A stretch of 43,085 nt of DNA from a virus. The notes under the pieces are model-generated. The model worked only from the letters and a program-made list of their open reading frames with translations. It did not search any database and was not told where the DNA came from. Both the position numbers and the translations under genes were made by a program. Positions within the stretch are counted from its first letter, which is position 1. Each line of letters starts with the position of its first letter. Positions 14,293 to 23,154 of the stretch are shown here, one piece after another. The stretch covers positions 1-43,085 of IMG/VR virus record IMGVR_UViG_3300013772_000012. The stretch is one strand, 5' to 3'.

Positions 14293-16856
14293 CAGAATTT
14301 CCCATCCGGGGCTAGACGATAACGAATACCGCCAAGTCGCCAAAACGAATTCAAATCACTACTCGAAATTCCTATAGAAACCAAGCGGCCACGAAAACGC
14401 GGGGTCAGGAAAGTGACAGTATTATTCATCGTGTAGGGGCCAAAAGTGGTGATTGGCCCATCCGGATAATCAGCAACATAAAATGTGATTTGAACAGACG
14501 CGGTTTGGGTTCCATTGAAATATCCCCATTTCATGTCTGGCCAGATTTGATCAACGAAAATCTTGTATTCTGCTTCCGAGAGTTGAAAGAAGCCAGTTTG
14601 AAAACTTGAAACCATAGCGGCCCCATCAGCGTTGGGGGAAACCTCATGCTGGTAAATATAGCCACTTGATGATGTTCCGAGTGGAGCGCCAAGAATACTT
14701 TGGTCAAGCCATGCAGACCTGTTCAAAAGGCCATAATCCCAGCCATTTTGAGGCCCTAGAGCGACATTATATTTCACATAACTGTCATTCTCGCCACTGA
14801 TGCTGTTTATCGAAGGATAATACCACGCCACTTCACCAAAACGTGAATTCGCGGCAAAGCGGATATTGTTCAAATAGTTCAAGTTCATATTTTGGAAAAC
14901 AATGTCCCAAACCGGACAAGTGAGTGGATTAACACCGTTCCCATCCAAGGAATAAAATTGTGTCGGCCCCATCCAATAGACTGTTCCATTCAATGCTCCA
15001 GCGGCCTTTTGCCCAATCAGACCACAGCCCGTGGCAATTTCATTGAATTGATAGACATAAGGCTGGTTGACATATTGCATTGCCCATACGCCAAGATCAG
15101 TCCAAAGCAACCCTTGTTGGGGAGCCTGCATCCCGCCAACAATCTTGCTGCCTCTTGGAATGACATAGGAGCCAGCCTGATTTGTTATCTGTGCAACCCA
15201 TGTGGTAAAGTTCCCAATATCAGTCCAACGCACCAAAAGAGGCTGTTGAATCCCACTGAAAGTCGATCCCCATGCAACAATTTGTTGCTCAGGCATCGCA
15301 ATGAACATCCCATCATTGGCAATCGGAGAATTTGCAATGATTGAAGCCGAAATTGCGCCTGTCCCTGGTTCCCATTGGTAAATGCCACCACCTTGTGGGC
15401 AAGCGATGAGAATGTCACCCCAGTTGCCTAGCGTCCAATCGGTAGAAGATTGAGCGCCATATTGAGTGAAAGTTATTGTCCCACCTGAAACATATGCACC
15501 TGTCGTGGCTGATGCGATTGTCACAGTTGAAGTTTGCAATTGTCCAGTTTGGATGCCGCTTTGGCTTCCTGAAGTCGTTATAGGGCTTCCAGCCAATGTC
15601 GTTGCGACATTGAATGTCGTGCTGTCGATTGGTTGGACATAATAATTTGTTCCAGCGGTCAATCCAGTTGGCAATGCGCCAGTTGTTGAAAACGAAATAA
15701 GATCACCAAGAGAAAACCCATGGGCAACAGGAAGTGCGCCGCCCCATGTTACAACAGCAGAAGCACCGATGGTGATTGTTGTGATGTTGTATGAATTGCC
15801 ATAGGTTGAACTTACGGTTGGTGGTTGAATAGAGGTGTTATAGCCTGAAGGCGTTACCCCGCTTACGCTGATCGTTGTACCAATTGGAACGGAAACAATG
15901 TCAGTAAAATAATAAGTGACAAACCCAGAAGATGGCGATGAAGGAACCACATTGGTTATCGTGGCAGTCCTGCCTGAAGTTGGAACAACCCCAACACCAA
16001 AGCCCCCCACGCCAAAACCACCAGCTCCAAAGCCAAGTGCCGCTGGTGGGGTTGAGGTTCCGATGAAATACTCAACCTCTGCATTGCCGTTGTTCATCGA
16101 AACGGTTTGTGATGCAGAAGCGGTTTGGGCAGCCCTGATAGTAAATGCGTTAGCAGTAAAGCCTTGCGGCTGAACTACATAATTTCCCTGAATAATCAGT
16201 CCTGCAAAGCTTGTGGATGGGAGCGCTGGAAAAAACGATCCTACACCATACCCGTGGTTGTTCATAGCCACCGTAACAGTATTTGAACCTGAAACCGATG
16301 TGAAAGTTGGAACCGCCCCTCCATTGCTTACAACAGAAGTCGCTAAAATGGGATTTCCCAAAAGATCAACAGCCGTTATTGTATAGGTGTTTGCATCAAT
16401 GAAGGTGACTTGGTACTGCCCAAACAGCAAAAGATTGGCCACGCTTATTTGGGTTCGCAGATAAATGGTATCGCCAGTTTTTACGTCAGAATTGGGATCA
16501 ACCACACGAACAACTGCCGACCCCACAGCCGTTGTGAAATTTGGCACAATGTCAGCCGTATAATACTGTGGATAGATCGAATAGAGAAAGTTGTTTGTAA
16601 TTGCGTCTAGGTTTGTAGTGGTTCCAATCGCAAGGTAGGGGTTGGTGTTCGAGTCTTCAAAAGACCACAAAACTTTTGGCACACCAGAAAGCGCAATCCC
16701 GTAAAACTTGGCCCAGCCGCCAAGCTTTTGTGGCAATGCGCCGAGACCCCGATCAGGAAAGAAGCGGATAAATTGACTTGTATAAATGGCAGCTTCATTG
16801 AGGGTCAACGTTTTTACTGTGTCCACCCCCGGCAAAAGTTTCAAAGTTGCGTGCAT
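14292..16856 (-). CDS. large tail / DNA-stabilisation-type virion protein (854 aa)
   Basis: The beginning (MHATLKLLPGVDTVKTLTLN, with FFPDRGLGALPQKLGGW) and the end (GTVYWMGPTQFYSLDGNG, FGEVAWYYPS, ENDSYVKYNV, GWDYGLLNRSAWLD) match the layout of a family of beta-propeller-like virion proteins of short-tailed phages, often annotated as packaged-DNA stabilisation or tail proteins. The middle holds Ig-like repeats with the AHGFSLGDLISF and GTNYYVQPIDSTTFNV pattern and a Gly-Phe tract (GFGAGGFGVGGFGVG). These probably build the tail or its knob. ATG 16856 overlaps the GIY-YIG gene end by 16 bases, so the endonuclease was inserted at this junction. Confidence 0.65.
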   Translation of the reverse strand: MHATLKLLPGVDTVKTLTLNEAAIYTSQFIRFFPDRGLGALPQKLGGWAKFYGIALSGVPKVLWSFEDSNTNPYLAIGTTTNLDAITNNFLYSIYPQYYTADIVPNFTTAVGSAVVRVVDPNSDVKTGDTIYLRTQISVANLLLFGQYQVTFIDANTYTITAVDLLGNPILATSVVSNGGAVPTFTSVSGSNTVTVAMNNHGYGVGSFFPALPSTSFAGLIIQGNYVVQPQGFTANAFTIRAAQTASASQTVSMNNGNAEVEYFIGTSTPPAALGFGAGGFGVGGFGVGVVPTSGRTATITNVVPSSPSSGFVTYYFTDIVSVPIGTTISVSGVTPSGYNTSIQPPTVSSTYGNSYNITTITIGASAVVTWGGALPVAHGFSLGDLISFSTTGALPTGLTAGTNYYVQPIDSTTFNVATTLAGSPITTSGSQSGIQTGQLQTSTVTIASATTGAYVSGGTITFTQYGAQSSTDWTLGNWGDILIACPQGGGIYQWEPGTGAISASIIANSPIANDGMFIAMPEQQIVAWGSTFSGIQQPLLVRWTDIGNFTTWVAQITNQAGSYVIPRGSKIVGGMQAPQQGLLWTDLGVWAMQYVNQPYVYQFNEIATGCGLIGQKAAGALNGTVYWMGPTQFYSLDGNGVNPLTCPVWDIVFQNMNLNYLNNIRFAANSRFGEVAWYYPSINSISGENDSYVKYNVALGPQNGWDYGLLNRSAWLDQSILGAPLGTSSSGYIYQHEVSPNADGAAMVSSFQTGFFQLSEAEYKIFVDQIWPDMKWGYFNGTQTASVQITFYVADYPDGPITTFGPYTMNNTVTFLTPRFRGRLVSIGISSSDLNSFWRLGGIRYRLAPDGKF

Positions 16857-17470
16857 GGCTTTTTGCTCTTTGCTACGTATCTAAGTCTCGACTCACGCAT
16901 TTTCATTCTGGTCTCTAAAGAATATTTTCTATTCTTTGCCATTTCGCTTAATCTTTGTTTTTCAGCATCTGAGCATTTTCTGCCGAGACAATGCTTGTTT
17001 CCTTTTTGTGATTCGCTAATTTTTTTCCTGGCTTCTTCAGAGTGAGTTTTGCCTAAGAAATATTTATTCCCTTTGCTACGTTCTCTTAATTTACGGATTT
17101 CTTCTTCTGGGGGTTTTCTTCCGAAACCATATTTATTTCCTTTTTTGCTTTCTCCCATTTTCTTTTTTGTTTCTTCAGACCTTTTAAAACCAGAAACCCC
17201 TTCCCCACCATTAGTCATATTTGCTAGATCAGCACCTGCTGATCTCCAGAAGGCAATCCGTTCAACCTCAAGAACAAATGCCTCTTTTTCGGTCAAACCA
17301 TCAGCCACTATCTTAATATCAAAAGAAAACCCTTCACGATGAAGTTTTGCCACGATTGCTTTGTGATGAAAATTCCTACGCTTCAGTTCATACGCTCTAT
17401 TGGCCTGTCCTTTGCCAACGTAGAAGCAAATCGATTTATCATTTCTCCAATGCTCATAAACGTAAAACAT
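16841..17470 (-). CDS. GIY-YIG homing-type endonuclease with NUMOD3 repeats (209 aa)
   Basis: The first 90 residues are the GIY-YIG nuclease domain: MFYVYEHW and CFYVGKGQANRAYE supply the GIY and YIG strands (here YVY and YVG), the conserved Arg falls in ANRAYELKRRN, and the Glu in KEAFVLEVERIAFW. The rest is four or five NUMOD3-type DNA-binding repeats (SEETKKKMGESKKGNKYGFG, then KGNKYFLGKTH, KGNKHCLGRKC). Free-standing enzymes of this class nick or cut an empty allele and copy their gene into it. ATG 17470 follows AAGGGGGTGATGA, which overlaps the adaptor gene's end. Substrate unknown; domain call is strong. Confidence 0.88.
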   Translation of the reverse strand: MFYVYEHWRNDKSICFYVGKGQANRAYELKRRNFHHKAIVAKLHREGFSFDIKIVADGLTEKEAFVLEVERIAFWRSAGADLANMTNGGEGVSGFKRSEETKKKMGESKKGNKYGFGRKPPEEEIRKLRERSKGNKYFLGKTHSEEARKKISESQKGNKHCLGRKCSDAEKQRLSEMAKNRKYSLETRMKMRESRLRYVAKSKKPCTQL

Positions 17471-17473
17471 TCA

Positions 17474-18232
17474 TCACCCCCTTGTTGGACTTGCAACAGG
17501 GGTTGGCTGCATGGATGACCACGCGGCGGCGGAATATTTTTTTCGGGCTTCTTCAACCACAGCACTTTTCAGTAATGTACCATAAGCACTTTCGTACGCC
17601 ATAGGCATGGAGGGATCATTAGAAGACGCACCAGAGAAATTTCTCTGGTACTCGCTCACAAAAATCATGGACGATTGGATCATGAGATCGGGCAGAAACA
17701 GCGAAATAAATGTCGTCAAATTAGTTGCTGACAAACTTGCGGGCCGTGCAGTTCCAACCACTTCAACAGTATAAGCAGCGTCTGGTGGTGGGCCGAAATA
17801 GAACGTATTGTCAGTGAACGGAGCAATGTAAATTGGCAGGCCTTGATTGGCAACTGCCGATGAGCCGTAAACCTGATCGAGAAATTCCTTAGTGGTGGGC
17901 AGACATGGGTTGCGTGTTGCTGCCACGTCATTTGGATTGGTTGAAGTTGACGGCGTGATGATGTTGAATTGTTCTGTCACCACGAATGGATATGGCGTTG
18001 CGCCCACAAGTGAAAGTGAGCGTTGGCCTGCCGTCATTAAGAATGTCGCTGAGGTTTTTGTGCTGAGAAAATCTACGTCTCGATAAAGACGATTCTCCGA
18101 ATAGGAAATAATTTGTGGAAGTGCGATCAGGAAGTTTGGATCGGTTGGGCTAACCACAGCCATGTTGGCAATCTGGGCAACGTAGGAATTTGTCCCAGCA
18201 ACAGTGCCGTCATATGAGAGGCCCGTGGTCAA
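17474..18232 (-). CDS. phage adaptor (head-tail connector) protein (252 aa)
   Basis: The helical N-terminus with LPQIISYSENRLYRDVDFLS, the central EQFNIITPSTSTNPNDV loop and the C-terminal LPDLMIQSSMIFVSEYQRNF followed by ESAYGTLLKSAVVEEARKKY match adaptor proteins of short-tailed phages of the SU10 type, which sit under the portal ring and close the head. This assignment is from memory of the family pattern. It follows the two small exported or coiled-coil genes and precedes the GIY-YIG gene and the big tail protein. Confidence 0.65.
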   Translation of the reverse strand: MTTGLSYDGTVAGTNSYVAQIANMAVVSPTDPNFLIALPQIISYSENRLYRDVDFLSTKTSATFLMTAGQRSLSLVGATPYPFVVTEQFNIITPSTSTNPNDVAATRNPCLPTTKEFLDQVYGSSAVANQGLPIYIAPFTDNTFYFGPPPDAAYTVEVVGTARPASLSATNLTTFISLFLPDLMIQSSMIFVSEYQRNFSGASSNDPSMPMAYESAYGTLLKSAVVEEARKKYSAAAWSSMQPTPVASPTRG

Positions 18233-18233
18233 A

Positions 18234-18485
18234 TCAGTTCATCGCTTCCGGTTTTTGTTCAGCTTCAGAAGGTTCTGTTGGCACTGGTGGTGCGGGTGGC
18301 GTTTCAGGAGTCGCTGGGAGCGTGTCATCTACAGGCTTTTGAGGTGCTGCAATTTGAGAATTACCCTGCGAGGCGATTAAGTTGATCAGATCACCAACAT
18401 CCTTGAACTTTCCTTCAGCCAAATGAGCGAGGATGATGTTCACTTGCGCTGCCGTCATTGTTAGAACGATTTGTTTGGTTTGCAT
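18234..18485 (-). CDS. small hypothetical protein with Pro/Glu tail (83 aa)
   Basis: The N-terminal 45 residues (QTKQIVLTMTAAQVNIILAH, then GKFKDVGDLINLIASQ) look like a small helical fold often seen in phage proteins with QVNIILxAL patterns, and the rest is a disordered Pro/Glu tail (PETPPAPPVPTEPSEAEQKP). No catalytic or membrane features. Its start touches the stop of the preceding exported coiled-coil gene, and two bases separate it from the adaptor. Function unknown. Confidence 0.55.
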   Translation of the reverse strand: MQTKQIVLTMTAAQVNIILAHLAEGKFKDVGDLINLIASQGNSQIAAPQKPVDDTLPATPETPPAPPVPTEPSEAEQKPEAMN

Positions 18486-18757
18486 TACTTGGGCTTATCT
18501 TCAGCGGGTGTTACTGCTTTGGCTGCGGTGAGTTGCTTTTGCAGGTCAGCATTTTGTTTTTGCAGCTCCGAAATCTGCCCTTGAAGCGCGGATGCGTTCC
18601 CAAAAGCGTCAGCAACTCGGCCATTTGCCTCGCCTAACAGTTGTGAGAATGCAGTGAGTTTTGATGGGCATAGTGTATCAGCCCCGCTTACCACTGCGTT
18701 CTGCGCCATCGCAGGCGAAGCAAAAGAGAGAGTGGCAAAAATCATAAGTTTCTTCAT
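18485..18757 (-). CDS. small exported coiled-coil protein (90 aa)
   Basis: An apparent signal peptide (MKKLMIFATLSFASPAMAQ) with an AMA-Q cleavage site is followed by a short region with one Cys and then a helical coiled coil (LQGQISELQKQNADLQKQLT), ending in a Lys-rich tail. Export would place it in the periplasm, odd in the middle of a virion-assembly operon. It could be an envelope-modifying protein carried as a passenger gene, or a virion protein whose hydrophobic N-terminus is not cleaved. It sits between a fibre-like gene with its own signal peptide and the small gene before the adaptor. Confidence 0.6.
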   Translation of the reverse strand: MKKLMIFATLSFASPAMAQNAVVSGADTLCPSKLTAFSQLLGEANGRVADAFGNASALQGQISELQKQNADLQKQLTAAKAVTPAEDKPK

Positions 18758-18781
18758 TGGTCTATCCTTCTGAGTTGGACA

Positions 18782-20230
18782 TTAAATAGGTTCACAGGAT
18801 ATTAGCAATATATCGCCTGCAACCCATGCGCCTGCTATACCAGCCGTGGTATAATTTGCAATGCCCGCTTGCGTTGCATTATTGCCAGTTTGCTTTAAAG
18901 AAAATACAGTTGTGCTCTGCGTGGTTATGTCGTTGCCATTACAAGACCACCCAACAGTTGTTATGCCGGTTGGAAAACCAATAACACCGGATGATGCAGC
19001 GCCACCAGTGCCGACAGTAATTTTAAACGCATAAGATTGTGGACTTGTAGCTATTGCTGGCGAGGTGCCAAAACCCGATACAATTGTGGGCGCAGTAGTC
19101 GAAACAGTTCTTGTGCATCCCAAATCAGTTGTATCTACCCATGCTTGCAAACATGAACTATTCCAATATGAATTAATAAAATTGCCGCCATAGCTTCCCG
19201 CTGTTCCTGATCTGGAAGTATAGCCATCGGCCTGCATAATAGTTGGGTTAGACCCTGGTGTAGGTTGATATAATTTAGCATCCCCAAAAACAACGGCGTT
19301 TGCCCAAGAGCCCGTAACATTAAGGGCTGTTGTTGCCGGAAATGCGCTGCCAGTGCTATCCGCAGTATAGGCTACCAAGGTCGAACCAGAAACTGAGCTT
19401 GTGAGGTTGAGTACCACCCCCTCCATAACCCCAGCTACCGTTGTAACTTGTCCTGTTATGCTTATGCCACGATTTGTTCCACCATTTATTGATTGAATAG
19501 TGCCACCAAAACAATGATTTCCCTCGCTTGTGTCGGTGGAAATTTGCTTTGTGGTTATGTTACATTCATAGCCTTCTAGGTTTGACAGTGTGCCTGCTGG
19601 AACTTCAGTGCCGGAGTCTCCCCATTTCATATTATAGGTTGAAACAAAGCCCGTATTTACGGTCATTGCCCCAATAACAGGCCATACAAAAACCGCCGAG
19701 TTATTGCCGACGCCCAAACCGCCAGAGGTTAGGGTTGGCGTTGCATAAATCTGTGCATTGCCAGTGGCTCCACCACCAGCGCCAGACGGATTAACAATTA
19801 ATAGACCGCCAGCAAATGTCGTTACGCCACTTGCAAGTGCTGTGCCTGTTAAATTTGCAGCAGGAACCGCATTGGCGGTGATTGAGGTATTGGCGGCGAT
19901 TGAGGTATTGCAGGTGAATGCTGATGCACCGCCGCTGGTCGTCCAATTAAGTGCGCTGGAAGCTGTTGAACAAGATGGAATGGCAAGTGCCGTTGGCGCA
20001 GCAGAACCCGCAGTGGCATTGGCTGGTATTGTGTTTGATGCCTGTGGCGCTATATCCGTTAACGGCACGGTGGCCGCCGCCGTGCATGGTGAAGACCCGT
20101 TGCACTTGAGATAGCCAGTCTTAGACTGGATGGTGATGTTATTATAAGTTGGCGAAGGGTATGTCTGTGCAACGACCTGCTCGGAAAGCGCCAGAATAAA
20201 TAAAATGCACAGGGTTAGTTTTTTTAACAT
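18782..20230 (-). CDS. tail-appendage-like protein with N-terminal signal sequence (482 aa)
   Basis: The N-terminus (MLKKLTLCILFILALSEQVVAQ) has a typical signal peptide with a VVA-Q site. The rest is Ser/Thr/Gly/Ala-rich beta sequence (GGLLIVNPSGAGGGATGNAQ, TLTSGGLGVGNNSAVFVWPV) of the kind found in trimeric fibres or spikes. Cysteines near residues 43 and 50 (LKCNGSSPCTAA) recur. No enzymatic motif seen. Signal peptides on fibre-like genes are unusual because virions assemble in the cytoplasm; possibly this is a surface protein of the host-phage interface. It lies directly after a GGTG-repeat fibre gene. Confidence 0.55.
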   Translation of the reverse strand: MLKKLTLCILFILALSEQVVAQTYPSPTYNNITIQSKTGYLKCNGSSPCTAAATVPLTDIAPQASNTIPANATAGSAAPTALAIPSCSTASSALNWTTSGGASAFTCNTSIAANTSITANAVPAANLTGTALASGVTTFAGGLLIVNPSGAGGGATGNAQIYATPTLTSGGLGVGNNSAVFVWPVIGAMTVNTGFVSTYNMKWGDSGTEVPAGTLSNLEGYECNITTKQISTDTSEGNHCFGGTIQSINGGTNRGISITGQVTTVAGVMEGVVLNLTSSVSGSTLVAYTADSTGSAFPATTALNVTGSWANAVVFGDAKLYQPTPGSNPTIMQADGYTSRSGTAGSYGGNFINSYWNSSCLQAWVDTTDLGCTRTVSTTAPTIVSGFGTSPAIATSPQSYAFKITVGTGGAASSGVIGFPTGITTVGWSCNGNDITTQSTTVFSLKQTGNNATQAGIANYTTAGIAGAWVAGDILLISCEPI

Positions 20231-20242
20231 GCTATTGATCCT

Positions 20243-21595
20243 CTAAGAAACCGAAACAGTTCCGCCATTATTCCACGCAACGCCTGCACTTCCTGGTAAC
20301 GAAGTTTGGAGCGCATTAAACCATGCGAGAAATGAGCTGTTGAAAGACGCACTTGATATATTACCACTACTATCTCTCAAAACCAATGTATTTGCCGTTG
20401 CTGCCGTGGCAACACCTGTTCCAGTTGGAGTCCCGTTCAGGATAGGCGTGGTCAGGGTTTTCGCGGTCAGGGTTTGAGTAGCGCCGAGCGTTACCACCGT
20501 GTCAGACGTTGATGGGAATGTCCAAGTCTGGCCATCAGCACCCGCTGCCAGCGTCATAGTGTTATTGATAGTCAGTGTTTTCCCATCAAGAATCGTTAGG
20601 GTTGATCCCGTGGCTGGGGCAGTCAGAGTGACCTTATTGATGGTGGTGGCACTCGCCACGCCCAACGTTGGAGTCACAAACACTGCATTGGTAGTTAGTG
20701 CGATGGCCCCAGAGCCATTGACATTGGTGCCAAGAGCCGTTGCCACGCCCGTGCCGAAGGACGTAATGCCCGTTCCACCGTTGGCTATGGCCAACGTGCC
20801 AGCAACAACGATAGCCCCTGTAGTGGCTGAATTTGGCGTTAGACCAGTGGTTCCGAAAGACAGCGAAGTAACCGCAACATCTGTGGCTGCACCCCAAGTT
20901 GGAGCAGCGCCTGTGTTGCCAATTAAAACCTGTCCAGTAGCACCCACAGCCGTGGCTAGAATGGCTCCCGTGCCATTGCCATAAAGTACACCATTGGAAG
21001 CCAAGGTTGCAACGCCAATGCCACCATTAGTGACTGTTAATGCCCCAGTGACATTTGTGTTGGCGACACCAAGAGCCATGTTCCCAAAGGCTGGGCCAGA
21101 AGTGCTGTTTGCAAGCAATGGCTGGCCTGTAGTGCCAGTCGCGGTTGAGGCTAAAATGCCAGTTGTTGAAGCATAAATTGCGCCCCATTGCGTCCAATTT
21201 GAAGCCTGTCCCGTGCCACCTGAAGAAACAGGAAGCGGGGTTGTGGCGGACAATGTGGTGAATGCGCCTGTTGATGGCGTGTTGGCCCCAATAGGTGTGT
21301 TGTCCAAACTGTCGAGGGTAATGGCAACGCCTTGAATAGTACCGCCTGTAATTGCCACTAAATTGGCATTTTGAACTGCCATGGTTCCAAGACCGAGATT
21401 GGTTCTTGCCCCAGACGCTGTGGTTGCACCTGTACCACCAATTGAAATTGCATAAGGAACAGACTGCCCCAAAGCCAAGATTGCTAATTGGGCAGTCGTG
21501 GCACGGCTTGAAACACCGCCTTGAACGACTTCAAACTCTTCTGTGCCAGTGAGTGAAATGACGGGGGGGAGCGCGGGTATCTGAATGTTCGCCAC
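20243..21595 (-). CDS. tail fibre with GGTG repeats (450 aa)
   Basis: The N-terminus (MANIQIPALPPVISLTGTEE and FEVVQGGVSSRATTAQLA) is typical of the attachment end of fibres. The body has repeats of the form (L/S)(P/A)(V/I)SxGGTGxT followed by LASNGVLYGNGTGAI, seen at about residues 50, 120, 190 and 275, each probably one beta-helix turn. The C-terminus ends with SSFLAWFNALQTSLPGSAGV. Such proteins form trimeric tail fibres. It sits between connector-type and signal-bearing appendage genes. Confidence 0.75.
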   Translation of the reverse strand: MANIQIPALPPVISLTGTEEFEVVQGGVSSRATTAQLAILALGQSVPYAISIGGTGATTASGARTNLGLGTMAVQNANLVAITGGTIQGVAITLDSLDNTPIGANTPSTGAFTTLSATTPLPVSSGGTGQASNWTQWGAIYASTTGILASTATGTTGQPLLANSTSGPAFGNMALGVANTNVTGALTVTNGGIGVATLASNGVLYGNGTGAILATAVGATGQVLIGNTGAAPTWGAATDVAVTSLSFGTTGLTPNSATTGAIVVAGTLAIANGGTGITSFGTGVATALGTNVNGSGAIALTTNAVFVTPTLGVASATTINKVTLTAPATGSTLTILDGKTLTINNTMTLAAGADGQTWTFPSTSDTVVTLGATQTLTAKTLTTPILNGTPTGTGVATAATANTLVLRDSSGNISSASFNSSFLAWFNALQTSLPGSAGVAWNNGGTVSVS

Positions 21596-21597
21596 GA

Positions 21598-22368
21598 TCA
21601 GCCTCCAACCTGTGGAATGGTTATTTGTCCACGTGGGATTCCAACCAAAACAGTTTTGACAATTGTTGAGGGCAATAGAAACGAAGTGATGCCAACGGGA
21701 GTGGACGCAATGGTGTAAGTGAAGGTCAGCGCATCAATTACAGTCACGCTATAAAATCCGTCTGTGGTACTCAGGGCCGAGCCCTCAATTGAGACTTGGT
21801 TATTGGTTGAGAGGCCATGGGCTGTTGAACAAGTCACGGTCAGCACTGGTGAGCCGCTTGCGGTGATTGAAGTCACCGACAATTTAACATCATAAACTGT
21901 CTTGCCAAACAATGGCATTGCAGCGCCAGCATCAAGGCCAGGTGGGTTTTCCAAGCCGCCTGTTTTACCAATTTCCTGAGTCACACGTGGATCAGTTGTT
22001 GCATTGCCACCGGATGTCGTAACGCGCTGCACAGTTCCAGGAATAGTAATGCCTGTGAAGAAATCAACAGTGTTTTGACCAGACGTTGTGCGAATATCAT
22101 TGCTGGCCAATTCAAAATCCTGAATGCGCGGGTCTTTAATTGGAATTGGATCGGCAGGAACCGCGAAAGCCATGAGCTGTTGTTGCGGAGTGTCTTCGCA
22201 GCGAGCGCACACAAGAATACGGATATTTTGCAGCGATGATCCACGCCACTCGAACTGCCACCGTAATTGATTGTGTTGATACGCCGCGCCACATCTGTCG
22301 CAAATTCCAGCGGCTTCGGGTGCCATTGAATTGGCACGTGCATGGCCTTGTTTTGACGCGTAGGACAT
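21598..22368 (-). CDS. virion-region protein with N-terminal zinc ribbon (256 aa)
   Basis: ATG 22368 is preceded by GGGAGAAATA. Residues 22-57 contain CDRCG and CARC, a four-cysteine zinc ribbon, followed by an aliphatic middle and a C-terminal Ig-like beta domain (TVTCSTAHGLSTNNQVSIEG, then DGFYSVTVIDALTFTYT) with the HGL-x-x-N-x-V pattern of phage tail domains, also seen in the 854-residue protein. A role as a tail or connector component is likely; the zinc ribbon suggests a stable fold rather than catalysis. Confidence 0.6.
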   Translation of the reverse strand: MSYASKQGHARANSMAPEAAGICDRCGAAYQHNQLRWQFEWRGSSLQNIRILVCARCEDTPQQQLMAFAVPADPIPIKDPRIQDFELASNDIRTTSGQNTVDFFTGITIPGTVQRVTTSGGNATTDPRVTQEIGKTGGLENPPGLDAGAAMPLFGKTVYDVKLSVTSITASGSPVLTVTCSTAHGLSTNNQVSIEGSALSTTDGFYSVTVIDALTFTYTIASTPVGITSFLLPSTIVKTVLVGIPRGQITIPQVGG

Positions 22369-22377
22369 TATTTCTCC

Positions 22378-23124
22378 CTACGGCCTGAAATAATTTGAAA
22401 TTTGAGGTGCTATAAATATATCCGCTCGCTCGATGTTTCGTGATGCGGCCACTTCGTAACTTTCATCCGCAACACTTTTCAATGCGGGCGCAATCGCTTG
22501 GTTCCAAATCTTGGCAAGCCGATATGCCAAGCCATCCACGAACGCTTCTAGGAAAAGATATGGCAGGTCGAGAGTTTGCCCATTGGAGAAATTAGCGGTT
22601 TGTGATTGAACGAGCCGATAGTAACGCAAAAATTGTGCACTGGTTCCATCTGGCACGAGCCACAATGTAATCTGTGGGCCTGTGATAGGTGGCGTTTGTG
22701 AAGAACCCGGGGAGTTCATATCAGAATTTACATCCAACCGATCAAACCAATAAGTGGTGGAGAAGCCTTGCTGGGTTTTGTTTGGGTATGAAGCATATTC
22801 TGAGCGGCTCACAGGCATAATAATCCGGTCAATTGGATTGCCAGAACCATTGTCAATCGTCAGGTAAGCGTCCAGAATAACCACTGTGGATGGATCAACC
22901 GCATATGTGGCTTGGCCTTGAACTAAAGGCACTGAAACCAGATCAACTTTCCAGAGATCAACGCCTTTATTCGCCCAGTTCACCAATAGCATGTTGGTAG
23001 CCATTTGGGCCGTGGTCATATGCTCTTGCAAAACTGACGTGCTACGCACCCCAATGATGTTATAGCAATAGAGGATCAGGCCTCCCATTGCGGGGTTGAA
23101 ATTATATGATCCAGAAGTCGTCAT
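22378..23124 (-). CDS. P22 gp4-like tail accessory / head-completion protein (248 aa)
   Basis: A helical N-terminus (MGGLILYCYNIIGVRSTSVL, QMATNMLLVNWANKGVDLWK), a central strand region with SVPLVQGQATYAVDPSTVVI and IMPVSRSEYAS, and a C-terminal helical part (YLFLEAFVDGLAYRLAKIW) match the family of short-tail connectors that join the portal to the tail (P22 gp4). The 10-residue pattern YRLVQSQTANFSNGQTLDLP is also typical. This is family recognition by eye. It follows a beta-rich structural gene and is followed by the zinc-ribbon protein. Confidence 0.68.
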   Translation of the reverse strand: MTTSGSYNFNPAMGGLILYCYNIIGVRSTSVLQEHMTTAQMATNMLLVNWANKGVDLWKVDLVSVPLVQGQATYAVDPSTVVILDAYLTIDNGSGNPIDRIIMPVSRSEYASYPNKTQQGFSTTYWFDRLDVNSDMNSPGSSQTPPITGPQITLWLVPDGTSAQFLRYYRLVQSQTANFSNGQTLDLPYLFLEAFVDGLAYRLAKIWNQAIAPALKSVADESYEVAASRNIERADIFIAPQISNYFRP

Positions 23125-23154
23125 GTGGGCAGTTGCGTTCCTTTCAAGGAAAAA

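Noticed and set aside
15970-16035. GC-rich repeated stretch as a regulatory repeat
   Set aside because: It encodes the Gly-Phe-Gly tract of the 854-residue protein in frame and needs no other explanation.
18782-21595. Diversity-generating retroelement acting on fibre genes
   Set aside because: No reverse transcriptase, no template repeat and no C-type-lectin-like variable end could be seen in the window.
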